Shown piece by piece: positions 23,278 through 31,572 of a DNA stretch of 64,000 nt (positions are counted from its first letter, which is position 1; each line of letters begins with the position of its first letter). Position numbers and translations under genes: made by a program. Under the pieces are notes generated by a model that saw only the letters and a list, made by a program, of their open reading frames with translations, had not been told where the DNA came from and searched no databases. The stretch is from Trichlorobacter thiogenes (GTDB lineage Bacteria; Desulfobacterota; Desulfuromonadia; Geobacterales; Pseudopelobacteraceae). The stretch lies in the NCBI RefSeq assembly GCF_900167465.1, contig NZ_FUWR01000006.1, forward strand, positions 106,948-170,947, read 5' to 3'.

Positions 23278-23556
23278 ATGATCAAATTTCGCATGTCAGG
23301 TGAACGCAACGCCATTCATGCACTAACCAATCAGGTCCGTAGCGCCTATCCCGATGTCATGATCGCTAGCCAGGACTGCAGCGATCGATTGAGTGCCCGA
23401 ATGGATGTCAGCTTGTCGGTCGATGAGGCAATGGGACTATTTGGTAAACAGTTGGATAGCAGTCTGACCGCCATCACCGGCACCATATCTGATAGACAAC
23501 GTCACTGGTCCGACTGGCGTAGTTCATTGCGACCTGAAAACGGCCGTATCTCATAG
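23278..23556 (+). CDS. Small hypothetical protein of the mobile element
   Basis: A 92-residue protein starting two bases after the kfrA-like stop, so it is probably translationally coupled. Mixed alpha/beta, no membrane segment, with no motif I recognise. Its tail (WSDWRSSLRPENGR) overlaps a minus-strand frame at 23474-23734. Partner of the KfrA-like protein by position only. Confidence 0.6.
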   Translation: MIKFRMSGERNAIHALTNQVRSAYPDVMIASQDCSDRLSARMDVSLSVDEAMGLFGKQLDSSLTAITGTISDRQRHWSDWRSSLRPENGRIS

Positions 23557-23734
23557 CTGCTATTTCAGTCCATTCAGTGACAAAATCCACATCACAAGTA
23601 ACGCAGTTACTTATGCGACCATTTTCCGAAAATTCACTGCCAAAAGCTCGAATTCCTGGGATTCGAGCAATTATCAAGTGACAAGATCCGCATTTAAAAT
23701 ACTGCGTATTTAACTCTACCATTTTTTTGCTCAT
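23474..23734 (-). CDS. Possible small Cys-containing protein (doubtful)
   Basis: An 86-residue frame starting 8 bases after the stop of the 23743-24468 gene, as expected for the last gene of that minus-strand operon. It has CGSC near residue 15 and CVTC near 44, a possible zinc pair. Against it: no ribosome binding site and an 83-bp overlap with the opposite-strand gene ending at 23556. The two cannot easily both be full length. Confidence 0.3.
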   Translation of the reverse strand: MSKKMVELNTQYFKCGSCHLIIARIPGIRAFGSEFSENGRISNCVTCDVDFVTEWTEIAAMRYGRFQVAMNYASRTSDVVYQIWCR

Positions 23735-23742
23735 GGAGCAGA

Positions 23743-24468
23743 TCAGACCATGGCCGTTCTGGCCTCTGCCAGTACCAAATCGTAAATCAGTTTACGATAC
23801 CAGCGCATGATGTATTTTGCCTCATGCAGCAGGCGATGGGGCAGGTATCTCGACAACGCTGCCGTGTCCGGCGCATAGTGCGGCACCGCCATGGCTAACC
23901 TTTTCTGTGTCAGTGTCGGTGATGAGAATATGTCTCCTGTATAAATGGCTATCCGGTCCGGTTCTACCGCTACAATCAGCTCCTCACCATCGGGAGCATT
24001 GGTATGGCTGATGATCGATAGACCGGATTTACCTCGATCAACCGGTTCCCAGCCGGGCACCGGCCTGCTCGCCCAATCTTCAAGCAGTGGCTCGGTCCGG
24101 CGTTCAATACCGATATGGCTAAGATCATCATCATGAAATGCCGACCACAGTGCCTCGCCCCAGGGCCACCCATAGTATTCATCGCAGGACATTATATCCA
24201 CACCGCCAGGATACAGTCTCAAAAACGGCTGGATATAGCCGTCTACCACCTCATCAGGGTTCTGTGTGGCATAGGTTGCCAGTGTTCGCGGAGCTGATGG
24301 GCCAGCCTCCATGATCGCTACGATCACGCCATGACTCTCAAACCAACGAAAGCGGTCCTGTCTGACCCGGGCTCGCGCCAGTCGCACTGATCCGACCCGT
24401 TTGATCTGCGCTAAACGCCATATGACCCGGTATGGTGGCCACCGATAATCACGACAGGGCAAATTCAT
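23743..24468 (-). CDS. Unrecognised protein of the mobile element (cargo operon, gene 3)
   Basis: A 241-residue protein; the ATG at 24468 forms an ATGA overlap with the upstream stop, which favours it over the ATG at 24513. The N-terminus is very basic (RDYRWPPYRVIWRLAQIKRV). The middle holds DEYYGWPWGEALWSAFHDDD, rich in aromatic and acidic residues, followed by two beta-rich stretches. No signal, TM or known motif. Together with two membrane-protein genes upstream it forms a compact cargo operon. I do not recognise a function. Confidence 0.7.
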   Translation of the reverse strand: MNLPCRDYRWPPYRVIWRLAQIKRVGSVRLARARVRQDRFRWFESHGVIVAIMEAGPSAPRTLATYATQNPDEVVDGYIQPFLRLYPGGVDIMSCDEYYGWPWGEALWSAFHDDDLSHIGIERRTEPLLEDWASRPVPGWEPVDRGKSGLSIISHTNAPDGEELIVAVEPDRIAIYTGDIFSSPTLTQKRLAMAVPHYAPDTAALSRYLPHRLLHEAKYIMRWYRKLIYDLVLAEARTAMV

Positions 24469-25040
24469 TGAACACCGCCGCGCAATACATCCTGTCGGAT
24501 ATGTAGCAGACATATCAGATCAACTCGCGCATCATGCGTGTCATCCAGCTGGATCAGCAGTGTTGCCAATTTGCGATTACGCTGCTGTGCAACCAACCAT
24601 ACAATCCATCCAATCAGCATGCAGAGCATTACAAACGTCATGCCTACCATGGGATTGAATGGGATCATAACCAACCCCACTATCGCTACCAGCATAAACA
24701 ACCTGTCGAGGCGGACAGCCTGTTTTGTATGTGCATCCATCATGCCATGGATAATCTCATTGATCAGCCCGTCACAGTGGTCGACAATCTGGCCTGATGC
24801 CCATGCAACACCAGCACCACAGGCCCGTTTAGCCTGACAATTGGCAACCCGATTCAAATAGTCCAATTCATTTTCTTGAATCCTGATTTCGAGCAGCAGT
24901 GGTCGCCAGGACAGAACTTGTCCATCCGCTGGTCCTGACAGCACTGCATCGTCAACAACAACCACCCGTAGAGGCGACACAGAACTGGGCTGATGTCCGT
25001 TTCTCGACAGTAATGCCATGTTATCGACAGTAGTACCCAT
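24465..25040 (-). CDS. Two-helix membrane protein of the mobile element (cargo operon, gene 2)
   Basis: A 191-residue protein. A soluble N-terminal about 110 residues is followed by a hydrophobic pair at about 112-150 (LFMLVAIVGLVMIPF and FVMLCMLIGWIVWLV). A short cytosolic tail contains two His/Cys residues (CLLHIRQDVL). No recognised family. Stop-start overlap with the following gene and 13 bp from the preceding one show a single transcript. Confidence 0.7.
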   Translation of the reverse strand: MGTTVDNMALLSRNGHQPSSVSPLRVVVVDDAVLSGPADGQVLSWRPLLLEIRIQENELDYLNRVANCQAKRACGAGVAWASGQIVDHCDGLINEIIHGMMDAHTKQAVRLDRLFMLVAIVGLVMIPFNPMVGMTFVMLCMLIGWIVWLVAQQRNRKLATLLIQLDDTHDARVDLICLLHIRQDVLRGGVQ

Positions 25041-25053
25041 GAAATCCTCCCCT

Positions 25054-25239
25054 CTACGCCCTGACAGTGTCTGACCGGAGATGGCTGGCAGCTACAGCAA
25101 CATGAGCCAAAAGCGCCAGGCAGCCAACGCATACGGCTGGCGTATACCAGTGTCCAACAGCCAAAAGGTGGGCTGGCAGTAGGCTGTATTCAGCTAACCA
25201 GCGTAGATGTTCGGTGTAGCGTTCCAACAGTTCGGTCAT
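25054..25239 (-). CDS. Small single-span membrane protein (cargo operon, gene 1)
   Basis: A 61-residue protein with a strong AGGAGG four bases before the ATG. It has an amphipathic N-terminus (MTELLERYTEHLRWLAEY) and one TM helix around VCVGCLALLAHVAVAA. First gene of the minus-strand cargo operon, immediately downstream of the inverted repeat at 25256-25288. Confidence 0.65.
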   Translation of the reverse strand: MTELLERYTEHLRWLAEYSLLPAHLLAVGHWYTPAVCVGCLALLAHVAVAASHLRSDTVRA

Positions 25240-25255
25240 GGGACCTCCTTACAAT

Positions 25256-25288
25256 AATTCAGTATACATATAATCAGCATGCTGAATT
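25256..25288. promoter_or_regulatory. Inverted repeat, candidate operator of the cargo operon
   Basis: AATTCAG (25256-25262) and CTGAATT (25282-25288) form perfect arms around an AT-rich centre that also contains the palindrome CAGCATGCTG. It lies 17 bp upstream of the first cargo gene, inside the AT-rich gap (25240-25466) facing the excisionase-like gene. Confidence 0.5.
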
Positions 25289-25466
25289 ATATCATATCCA
25301 TTGTTTTTTAGAAATTCTTCTGAATAAAAATTTAATTATTTTTGCCTCAAATCATAACACGCTAATATCACAAGAAATAAATCTTTGGCCTCGACTGGAA
25401 TTTTCGATCTGGTTTTTGCTTTAATAGAATTCATCAGGCAACAGCATTAACGGACAGGACGGCTCA

Positions 25467-25886
25467 TTGGCTCTGGTAACCACCGACATACTGACACTGG
25501 CTGAGTTCAGTGAGCGCAGAAAATTGGGGCGGACCTCTATTTTCCAGCGAATTAGGGATGGACACTATGTCGATGGTCTTGATTACATCTCGGACGGATC
25601 AGAAAAGAAATTTTTCTGGCCATGCCGTGAAATGGTGATGCGCGACCAATTGCTTATGCAGATGGGGATGGGAATGACTGTTGCTCAGGCAAACGCAGAG
25701 CCAAACTCTGCAGAGGAGTTGATGGTTGAAGCTGCATTAACAATCCAGCCTCAAATAAAATCGACTGAGGATCTGATTAAACCGAAGGCGAGTCGCAGAG
25801 GAGGATTGTCAGATATCGCAAATTCACGATCTGGTGGTCGAAAACCTGCATTTCAGGTAAAACGGTCGACTATACAGGCGGCATAA
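25467..25886 (+). CDS. Excisionase-like small DNA-binding protein
   Basis: A 139-residue protein apparently starting at TTG 25467; no in-frame ATG precedes the conserved part. Residues about 8-50 (ILTLAEFSERRKLGRTSIFQ ... followed by KKFFWP) look like the winged-helix of excisionase/MerR-like proteins that read 'lt..ea.....s..ti...i..g.l'. The C-terminus is basic (ASRRGGLSD ... SGGRKPAFQVKR). Placed directly before the integrase, as many Xis genes are. Function inferred. Confidence 0.55.
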   Translation: MALVTTDILTLAEFSERRKLGRTSIFQRIRDGHYVDGLDYISDGSEKKFFWPCREMVMRDQLLMQMGMGMTVAQANAEPNSAEELMVEAALTIQPQIKSTEDLIKPKASRRGGLSDIANSRSGGRKPAFQVKRSTIQAA

Positions 25887-25951
25887 TCAGGCGTATCCTA
25901 TTTAGGCGAACGAAATTCGTCTGAGGGGGTGTGCCATGGAAAGGACATAAA

Positions 25952-27418
25952 ATGGAAGTAAAACATACATTTGGCAACATTAGGGTAGTACGTGGGTATC
26001 TGCATATTGACTGTAGGATTTATAAAGAGCGCGTTCGTATGACCAGCGGCATGGAGGATACGCCAAGCAATCAGCGAGATCTGGCTGTTTTTTTGAACGA
26101 CGTTGGAGCTGCCCTAAAAAACAAGAGCTTCAGATTCAAAGAATTTTTCCCGGATGCTGATCAAGAGATGTTGGACAAGTTCGTAGCAATGGAACGGTCG
26201 CTCTATGGCGTGCCTGTTGTAAAACCAGGTGATGTTACCATCAGCGAATATGCGGACAGCTGGCTGGAGGAGGAGAAACAAACGATCCATGCTTCTATGA
26301 AAATTGATTACACGGATCTCATAGAATCAAGAATTAAGCCGATGATTGGGCACCTGACATTTGCTGAGCTAACCTCATCCACACTGAAGATGTTTGTTCG
26401 TAATCTTAAACATATCAGCGGGAAACGTCAGGGCCAATACCTGTCGGCGGTGAGAATGCGAAACATCCTCAATCTTCTAAGGAAGATGTATCAAGAGGCC
26501 TGCTCAGATTACAAGTGGCCGTATGCTGATCCATTTCAACCGGCATTCCGGCGGATCAAAAAGATTGAAGCGCTTTTCGATGAAGACGGCGACGTCAGGC
26601 ATAAACCGCGTGAAGTATGGCTGCTGAGTGAATGGCTGAATTTCATTATGCATGTGCCGATACATTATCGGCCTCTGTTTGAGGCTATGCGGATGGGCAT
26701 GATTTTCTCTGAGTTAAAGGGACTCAAGAAAGATTGCATTCACGATGACCATATTGAAATCAAGCGATCCTACTCCCGCGGTGTCCAGAAAAACCGGGCA
26801 AAAACGACATTCCGGTCGCGTGAGCTAAGACTGGGGTCAAATTTTAACAACATTATGCAGCAGGCAGCAGAATCTTCCCAAAGCGAGTATGTGTTTACCA
26901 TGGAGGATGGCAAAACTCCCCTCAATTACACAACTATTTTGAAACGGATCTGGGGCCCGGCATTGAAGGCCGCAGGCCTTCCGCACCGAAACATGTACAG
27001 CCTACGCCACACGTTTGTCGGTTGGATGGTTCTGCTAGGGGTAGATTCAACGCGTCTGAAAAATCTGACGGGACACTCGTCACGTTCAACGCTGACCGAA
27101 GACACATACGGTGATTTTAGGGAAGGTTTGCTGGCAGAGAAGGAGTCTATCCTGGAACACCTGGGACGGGATATTCTGGATCCTGAGGAGTTCAAGCGGT
27201 CGTTCCCGCATATCTACTTGCAGGAGCTGGGTTTTGATCCAACTCCGGCAACAGGAATGTCTCCAGAGGCTATAAAAAAACTCGCAAGCATGTTAGCAAC
27301 AGAAATGCATGAGGGGCAGCAGCTGTCTCATCTGCAGTCAGCGGTTGTGCAGCCTGATTTTTCCAAGCTGAACTTCGGCAAGGCTGACAGCTATGCTGAT
27401 GCAAACAGCCAAAAATAG
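25952..27418 (+). CDS. Tyrosine site-specific integrase
   Basis: A 488-residue integrase; the ATG at 25952 is chosen because AAAGGA lies 6 bases upstream (a GTG at 25931 is the alternative). N-terminal Arm-type DNA-binding domain (to about 90), core-binding SAM-like domain (about 95-200), catalytic domain (about 225-400). Catalytic residues seen: R in YSLRHTF, the GHSS His, and Tyr in TEDTYGDF. The first catalytic Arg, expected in a 'G-M-R-x-S-E-L' context, reads G-M-I-F-S-E-L, so it is Ile unless R three residues earlier substitutes. It ends 76 bp from the 3' end of tRNA-Gly, the probable attachment site. Confidence 0.88.
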   Translation: MEVKHTFGNIRVVRGYLHIDCRIYKERVRMTSGMEDTPSNQRDLAVFLNDVGAALKNKSFRFKEFFPDADQEMLDKFVAMERSLYGVPVVKPGDVTISEYADSWLEEEKQTIHASMKIDYTDLIESRIKPMIGHLTFAELTSSTLKMFVRNLKHISGKRQGQYLSAVRMRNILNLLRKMYQEACSDYKWPYADPFQPAFRRIKKIEALFDEDGDVRHKPREVWLLSEWLNFIMHVPIHYRPLFEAMRMGMIFSELKGLKKDCIHDDHIEIKRSYSRGVQKNRAKTTFRSRELRLGSNFNNIMQQAAESSQSEYVFTMEDGKTPLNYTTILKRIWGPALKAAGLPHRNMYSLRHTFVGWMVLLGVDSTRLKNLTGHSSRSTLTEDTYGDFREGLLAEKESILEHLGRDILDPEEFKRSFPHIYLQELGFDPTPATGMSPEAIKKLASMLATEMHEGQQLSHLQSAVVQPDFSKLNFGKADSYADANSQK

Positions 27419-27420
27419 AA

Positions 27421-27467
27421 ACCCCGGATTGTCCATTTTGGGTCAAAAAATGGTCAAAATCCGGGGT
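27421..27467. terminator. Long inverted repeat after the integrase
   Basis: ACCCCGGATT at 27421 pairs with AATCCGGGGT ending at 27467, and the inner CCATTTT / AAAATGG extends the stem. It begins three bases after the integrase stop and lies between it and tRNA-Gly. It can act as a terminator shielding the tRNA from element transcription. It may also be part of the attachment region. Confidence 0.6.
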
Positions 27468-27494
27468 CGCATCACCGTAAGTGATTGTTTTTAT

Positions 27495-27569
<75 letters not shown>

Positions 27570-27670
27570 TTGGTGAGAAAAGTTATTTAGCAAATGTCGG
27601 GATAAGAGTCAATATTTTTTTATGGTATTTCTCGCTGAGCATGAAAAAAGTTGTCAATATCTGGTTCTTG

Positions 27671-28192
27671 TTATTTTGATGCGCCAAAGAAATTAAGGAT
27701 TGCGTCATCCAGGCTGACAGCATCTTGTTTTTTTGTGGGTGCTTCGGCTGCTTTGGGTGGTTCTGTTGCGTTTGTTGATGTTGTCTGTACCGCTTCCTGG
27801 AAGAGCAGATCAACGCCACTGGTGGCCACTGAGGTATCTACTACAGGAGCGACTGGCGGTGGAGGTGGAGCAGAAGGAGTGGTGCTTTCCTGCTTTGGCT
27901 CCACAGGCTTTGCTTCTGCTTGCTGGGGGGCGCCAAAAGCCTTTTCGTCAAACTCACCGCCTTTCAGGCGGCGGAGCATATCTTTGTGTTGTTCCTTCAT
28001 CAGGTCTTCTACAACCGCTTCCAGGTTGTCGATTCTGAGGATGTCGGCGTAGCTGGTTTTTTTTGAACAGAGGATCACACCTTCCCGGTACAGCAGGGTG
28101 ATGATATGGGGGTTTTTAACGCCGCTGTCTTCGGTCTGGATATGAAACACAGAGTCTTTGTAGTTGATATTATGGTTGTAGCCCAGCAGCAT
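27671..28192 (-). CDS. Conserved-looking protein with Pro-rich linker, unknown function
   Basis: A 173-residue soluble protein with AGGAAA before the ATG. N-terminal domain to about 85 (MLLGYNHNINYKDSVFHIQ ... DLMKEQHKDMLRRL). This is followed by a Pro/Ala/Thr-rich linker (PSAPPPPPVAP) and a short C-terminal helix (DDAILNFFGASK), perhaps a docking peptide. The gene is 12 bp downstream of the GerMN gene, in a murI operon. I do not recognise the family. Confidence 0.75.
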   Translation of the reverse strand: MLLGYNHNINYKDSVFHIQTEDSGVKNPHIITLLYREGVILCSKKTSYADILRIDNLEAVVEDLMKEQHKDMLRRLKGGEFDEKAFGAPQQAEAKPVEPKQESTTPSAPPPPPVAPVVDTSVATSGVDLLFQEAVQTTSTNATEPPKAAEAPTKKQDAVSLDDAILNFFGASK

Positions 28193-28204
28193 GGTTGGTT
28201 TCCT

Positions 28205-28798
28205 CTACTTTTTCCCCTGCTGTGGTGTTGCAGCAGGCTGCGGCTCCAGAGAGTAATCAGGTTCCAGTGGCTCGGACAGGTCGAGGTGGCGCAGTTGCGA
28301 TGTCTGGTTGCCATCAAGGGTGATCTTTACACGCTGTATTTCCGGCATGTTGTTGCAGATCGTGTTGACGATTGCATAGACCGCCATCATTTCAGCTGAG
28401 CTGCCCGGCTCCAGTGATTCAGCAAAGTCTTTACTCAGATCGACAGTAGCCAGATTATCTTCAATTTTAACGCTGTTGATTGTGGCCCACTCAGGAATAA
28501 CAGCAGTCAGTTCGCCTACCGGGCCGACAAACAGCTCTTCCAACAGTGAGCGGAGGCAGGTGGTCCGGTCTTCACAGGCCTCAACTTCACGGGCCTCCCG
28601 GATCAGGTGGGATTCATCATCACCAAAAAAGAGCGTTACCTTTTTGGTTACAGCCGGTCCTTGTTTGCCGGGAGGGGCATCGGGGAGTTGGCGCGCTTCC
28701 TGATATTTTTGCCAGAATAGCCCGCCAAATACCAGGGCAATCAGGATAAAGGGTACTATAACATCAGCGCCGATGCGTTGTTTGTGTTGTATCGCCAT
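28205..28798 (-). CDS. GerMN-domain membrane-anchored protein
   Basis: A 197-residue protein whose start overlaps the murI stop. One N-terminal TM anchor (about 13-29). A GerMN domain (sporulation/spore-germination GerM-type fold) then lies at about 50-165, recognised by VTLFFGDDESHLIREAREV, the TCLRSLLEELFVGP stretch and ATVDLSKDFAESL. The tail is Pro/Gln-rich. In non-sporulating bacteria GerMN proteins sit at the envelope and often neighbour cell-wall genes. That fits murI here. Confidence 0.8.
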   Translation of the reverse strand: MAIQHKQRIGADVIVPFILIALVFGGLFWQKYQEARQLPDAPPGKQGPAVTKKVTLFFGDDESHLIREAREVEACEDRTTCLRSLLEELFVGPVGELTAVIPEWATINSVKIEDNLATVDLSKDFAESLEPGSSAEMMAVYAIVNTICNNMPEIQRVKITLDGNQTSQLRHLDLSEPLEPDYSLEPQPAATPQQGKK

Positions 28799-29625
28799 CA
28801 GTCTTTCTCCGTGCTAAGCCGACAGTCATCAAGTGAAACCTGGTACACATCCCCCAGCTTGCCGCCCAGGAAACGATTGCCTACTCGTATAAAGCCGGCT
28901 GGTACATCAGTGACATAATAGTGGTGGTTGCCCAGTTCTGCCGGTGGGCGCAGCATGTTCTTTGCCTGCAGGATGGACGCCACAGTGCGGGCGGTTTCTT
29001 CGGCAGAGTCCACCAGGGTGACCTCCGGTCCCATAACCTCGGCTATGATCTTTTTCAGCAAGGGATAGTGGGTGCAGCCCAGCACCAGTGTATCAACCTG
29101 TGCTTCCCGAAGTTCTTCAAGGTAGAGTCGTGCGGTCATTAGCGTTACATCATTGTCAATCCAGCCTTCTTCGGCGAGGGGAACAAAGAGCGGGCAGGGT
29201 TTGGCAAGCACAGAAATCTCTGGATTCAGACGCTTGATGGCCCGGGAGTAGGCGCTGCTGCGGATGGTGCCGCTGGTGCCGATGACGCCAACAACACCGC
29301 TACGGGTTACTTCTGCTGCCCGTTTTGCTCCGGGCTCTATGACACCGACCACCGGAACCGGCAGAGAGCGGCGCAGGGTTGGCAGTGCTACGGCAGAGGC
29401 GGTATTGCAGGCGACTACCAATAGCTTGATATCTCGTTTGATCAGGAATGAGGCGATCTCTTGGGAGTAGCGGATAACCGTGTCCGGTGACTTGGTTCCA
29501 TAGGGAACCCGTGCCGTATCACCAAAATAGATGGTGTCTTCCTGGGGCAGGGCTCGGGTCAGTTCACGCAAGACTGTTAAGCCACCTACTCCGGAATCAA
29601 ATATGCCGATTGCCTGCCAGGACAC
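28798..29625 (-). CDS. murI: Glutamate racemase
   Basis: Converts L- to D-glutamate for peptidoglycan. The family signature IGIFDSGVGGLTVL is at the N-terminus. The two catalytic cysteines lie in VVACNTASA and VLGCTHYP, with the usual pairing Asp/Glu in the first strand. The start is ambiguous: ATG at 29634 abuts AGGAGG with no spacer, while GTG at 29625 lies 9 bases from it and is preferred (275 residues, normal family length). First gene of a three-gene unit with the GerMN and Pro-rich proteins. Confidence 0.94.
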   Translation of the reverse strand: MSWQAIGIFDSGVGGLTVLRELTRALPQEDTIYFGDTARVPYGTKSPDTVIRYSQEIASFLIKRDIKLLVVACNTASAVALPTLRRSLPVPVVGVIEPGAKRAAEVTRSGVVGVIGTSGTIRSSAYSRAIKRLNPEISVLAKPCPLFVPLAEEGWIDNDVTLMTARLYLEELREAQVDTLVLGCTHYPLLKKIIAEVMGPEVTLVDSAEETARTVASILQAKNMLRPPAELGNHHYYVTDVPAGFIRVGNRFLGGKLGDVYQVSLDDCRLSTEKD

Positions 29626-29743
29626 CGCGATCATCCTCCTGTATTTATTTGAATAACTATATATATAGCGTTTCTTTCCGGCAGGCAAGCTCTTTACTGG
29701 TTTTTTGCGGCTGAGTCCTGTCCTGGTTTGTTTGAATATGGCC

Positions 29744-29772
29744 TTGACAAATAGAGGCCTGCTGATTACCTT
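29744..29772 (+). promoter_or_regulatory. Sigma70-type promoter of the hrcA operon
   Basis: TTGACA (29744-29749), 17-bp spacer, TACCTT (29767-29772). It is immediately followed by the CIRCE operator, so repressor binding would block initiation. Confidence 0.7.
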
Positions 29773-29780
29773 GTGACCTG

Positions 29781-29807
29781 TTAGCACTCAACTTTATAGA
29801 GTGCTAA
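29781..29807. promoter_or_regulatory. CIRCE operator (HrcA binding site)
   Basis: TTAGCACTC-N9-GAGTGCTAA, exact consensus. Located 53 bp before hrcA, it makes hrcA-grpE-dnaK-dnaJ subject to HrcA repression and heat induction. Confidence 0.97.
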
Positions 29808-29859
29808 CAGAGCGCTTATACGGCTGATAGCAGGGAAAGAAACGGGTAAAGGATGTGTC

Positions 29860-30894
29860 ATGGTTGATCTGACACTCTCACAACGAAGCAGGCAGATTCT
29901 GGAGGCGATTGTCGAAGACTACATCGCCACAGCTGAGCCGGTTGGCAGCAGCGCTGTTGCCCGGCGTCATGCCCTGTCCCTGTCTTCGGCCACGGTGCGT
30001 AATGTCATGGCAAGTCTTGAAGAGCTGGGGCTGTTGGCATCGCCCCACACCTCTGCCGGACGGATTCCCACCGACAAGGGCTTTCGTTTTTATGTTGATT
30101 CCCTGGTCGGGTTACGGACGATTACCCATACGGAGAAAAAAGAGATCCTGAAGCGTTGCCGGGAAACCGGCGGTAACCTGACCGACCTGCTGCGTGAGGC
30201 CAGTCGGACTCTTTCAAGTCTTTCAAACTATACCGGCATTGTGGTGGCGCCGCGTTTTACCACCAGTCTGTTTCGCCAGATTGAGTTCATCAAGCTTGGT
30301 TCCCGACGTGTTCTGGCCATTCTGGTTACCTGTAGCGGCGCTGTGCAGAACCGGATCATAGAGGTTGATCAGGATTTTATGCCTGAAGATCTGGTCAGGA
30401 TGTCCAACTACCTGAACAGTACCCTTGAAGGTCTCTCCATCAGTCAGGTGCGGGAAAAGATTCTGGCAGAGATGGAGCTGGAAAAGAACCGGTATGATCA
30501 GATGATGACCAAGGCGCTGAGCCTGTCACAACAGGCATTGCCACATGAGCAGGATGAGGTCTTCATCACCGGTCAGTCCCGGATTTTTGAGCAGCCTGAG
30601 TTTAACGATGTTAACAAAATGCGGGAAATATTTCAGGCATTTGAAGAAAAAGGCAGATTAGCGCAACTGTTGGGTAACTGCATGCAGGCGCAGGGGGTCC
30701 AGATCTTTATCGGTTCAGAAACCCCTTTGAAAGAAATAGCCGGCATGAGTCTGATTACCTCTACCTATATGACCGATGCCAACACCATCGGACTGATGGG
30801 GGTGATTGGTCCGACCCGGATGGGGTATTCATCAGTCATTCCGATAGTTGATTATACGGCACAACTGGTCAGCCGCTTGCTGACAGAACGATAA
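29860..30894 (+). CDS. hrcA: Heat-inducible transcription repressor HrcA
   Basis: A 344-residue repressor. It has an N-terminal winged helix (LSQRSRQILEAIVEDYIATA, then SSATVRNVMASLEELG and SPHTSAGRIPTDKGFRFYVD, all diagnostic), followed by the GAF-like dimerisation domain. It binds CIRCE with help from GroE. It is encoded first in the operon under its own operator. Length is normal. Confidence 0.97.
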   Translation: MVDLTLSQRSRQILEAIVEDYIATAEPVGSSAVARRHALSLSSATVRNVMASLEELGLLASPHTSAGRIPTDKGFRFYVDSLVGLRTITHTEKKEILKRCRETGGNLTDLLREASRTLSSLSNYTGIVVAPRFTTSLFRQIEFIKLGSRRVLAILVTCSGAVQNRIIEVDQDFMPEDLVRMSNYLNSTLEGLSISQVREKILAEMELEKNRYDQMMTKALSLSQQALPHEQDEVFITGQSRIFEQPEFNDVNKMREIFQAFEEKGRLAQLLGNCMQAQGVQIFIGSETPLKEIAGMSLITSTYMTDANTIGLMGVIGPTRMGYSSVIPIVDYTAQLVSRLLTER

Positions 30895-30940
30895 CGAACG
30901 CTGCGAGATGCAGGCTGTTCTGAAAGGATAGTTTGATATC

Positions 30941-31486
30941 ATGGATAAAGAAAATCTTGATGCACAGACAGAGCAGGAGCCGGTGGTTGAAGCTGGCGAG
31001 GTAACACCGGAGCAGATGATTGCTCAACTGCAGGAGCAACTTGCAGCAAAAGAGCAGGAGGCAAAAGATAACTGGGACAAGCTGCTGCGTGAGCGCGCTG
31101 ACCTGGAAAACTACCGCAAGCGTGCCTCCCGTGAAAAGGAAGAACTGCTGAATTACGGCATCAAGTCGCTGGTGGAAGAGGTGCTGCCGGTATTGGATAA
31201 CCTTGAGCGCGCCCTTGATCATGCCAATGAAGATGGCCTGCCTGCCCTGGTTGAAGGGGTCAAGATGACCCATACCCTACTGCAGACGGCACTGAAGAAG
31301 TTCGGGGTCTGTGCGGTGGATGGGAATTGCGGCACGCTGTTTGACTCGGCATTCCATCAGGCCATGGCCCAGGTGGAGACCAGCGAGCATCCGGCCAACA
31401 CCATTGTGCAGGAGTTCCAGAAGGGCTACCTGCTGAAAGAACGCTTGCTACGGCCATCCATGGTGTCGGTTGCCAAGAATCCCTAG
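30941..31486 (+). CDS. grpE: Nucleotide exchange factor GrpE
   Basis: A 181-residue DnaK co-chaperone. It has an acidic Gln/Glu-rich N-terminus and a long coiled coil (about 28-75) with the signature RERADLENYRKRASREKEE. The C-terminal beta domain carries LDNLERAL and the FQKGYLLKERLLRPSMV motif. Operon position between hrcA and dnaK is standard. Confidence 0.97.
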   Translation: MDKENLDAQTEQEPVVEAGEVTPEQMIAQLQEQLAAKEQEAKDNWDKLLRERADLENYRKRASREKEELLNYGIKSLVEEVLPVLDNLERALDHANEDGLPALVEGVKMTHTLLQTALKKFGVCAVDGNCGTLFDSAFHQAMAQVETSEHPANTIVQEFQKGYLLKERLLRPSMVSVAKNP

Positions 31487-31572
31487 ATTTATTTTCAGCT
31501 ACCCCTTGTTTTTTTAAAAACCAATACCCACGTTGATTATTAGAAGACATTTTTGGAAGGAGAATTACACTC

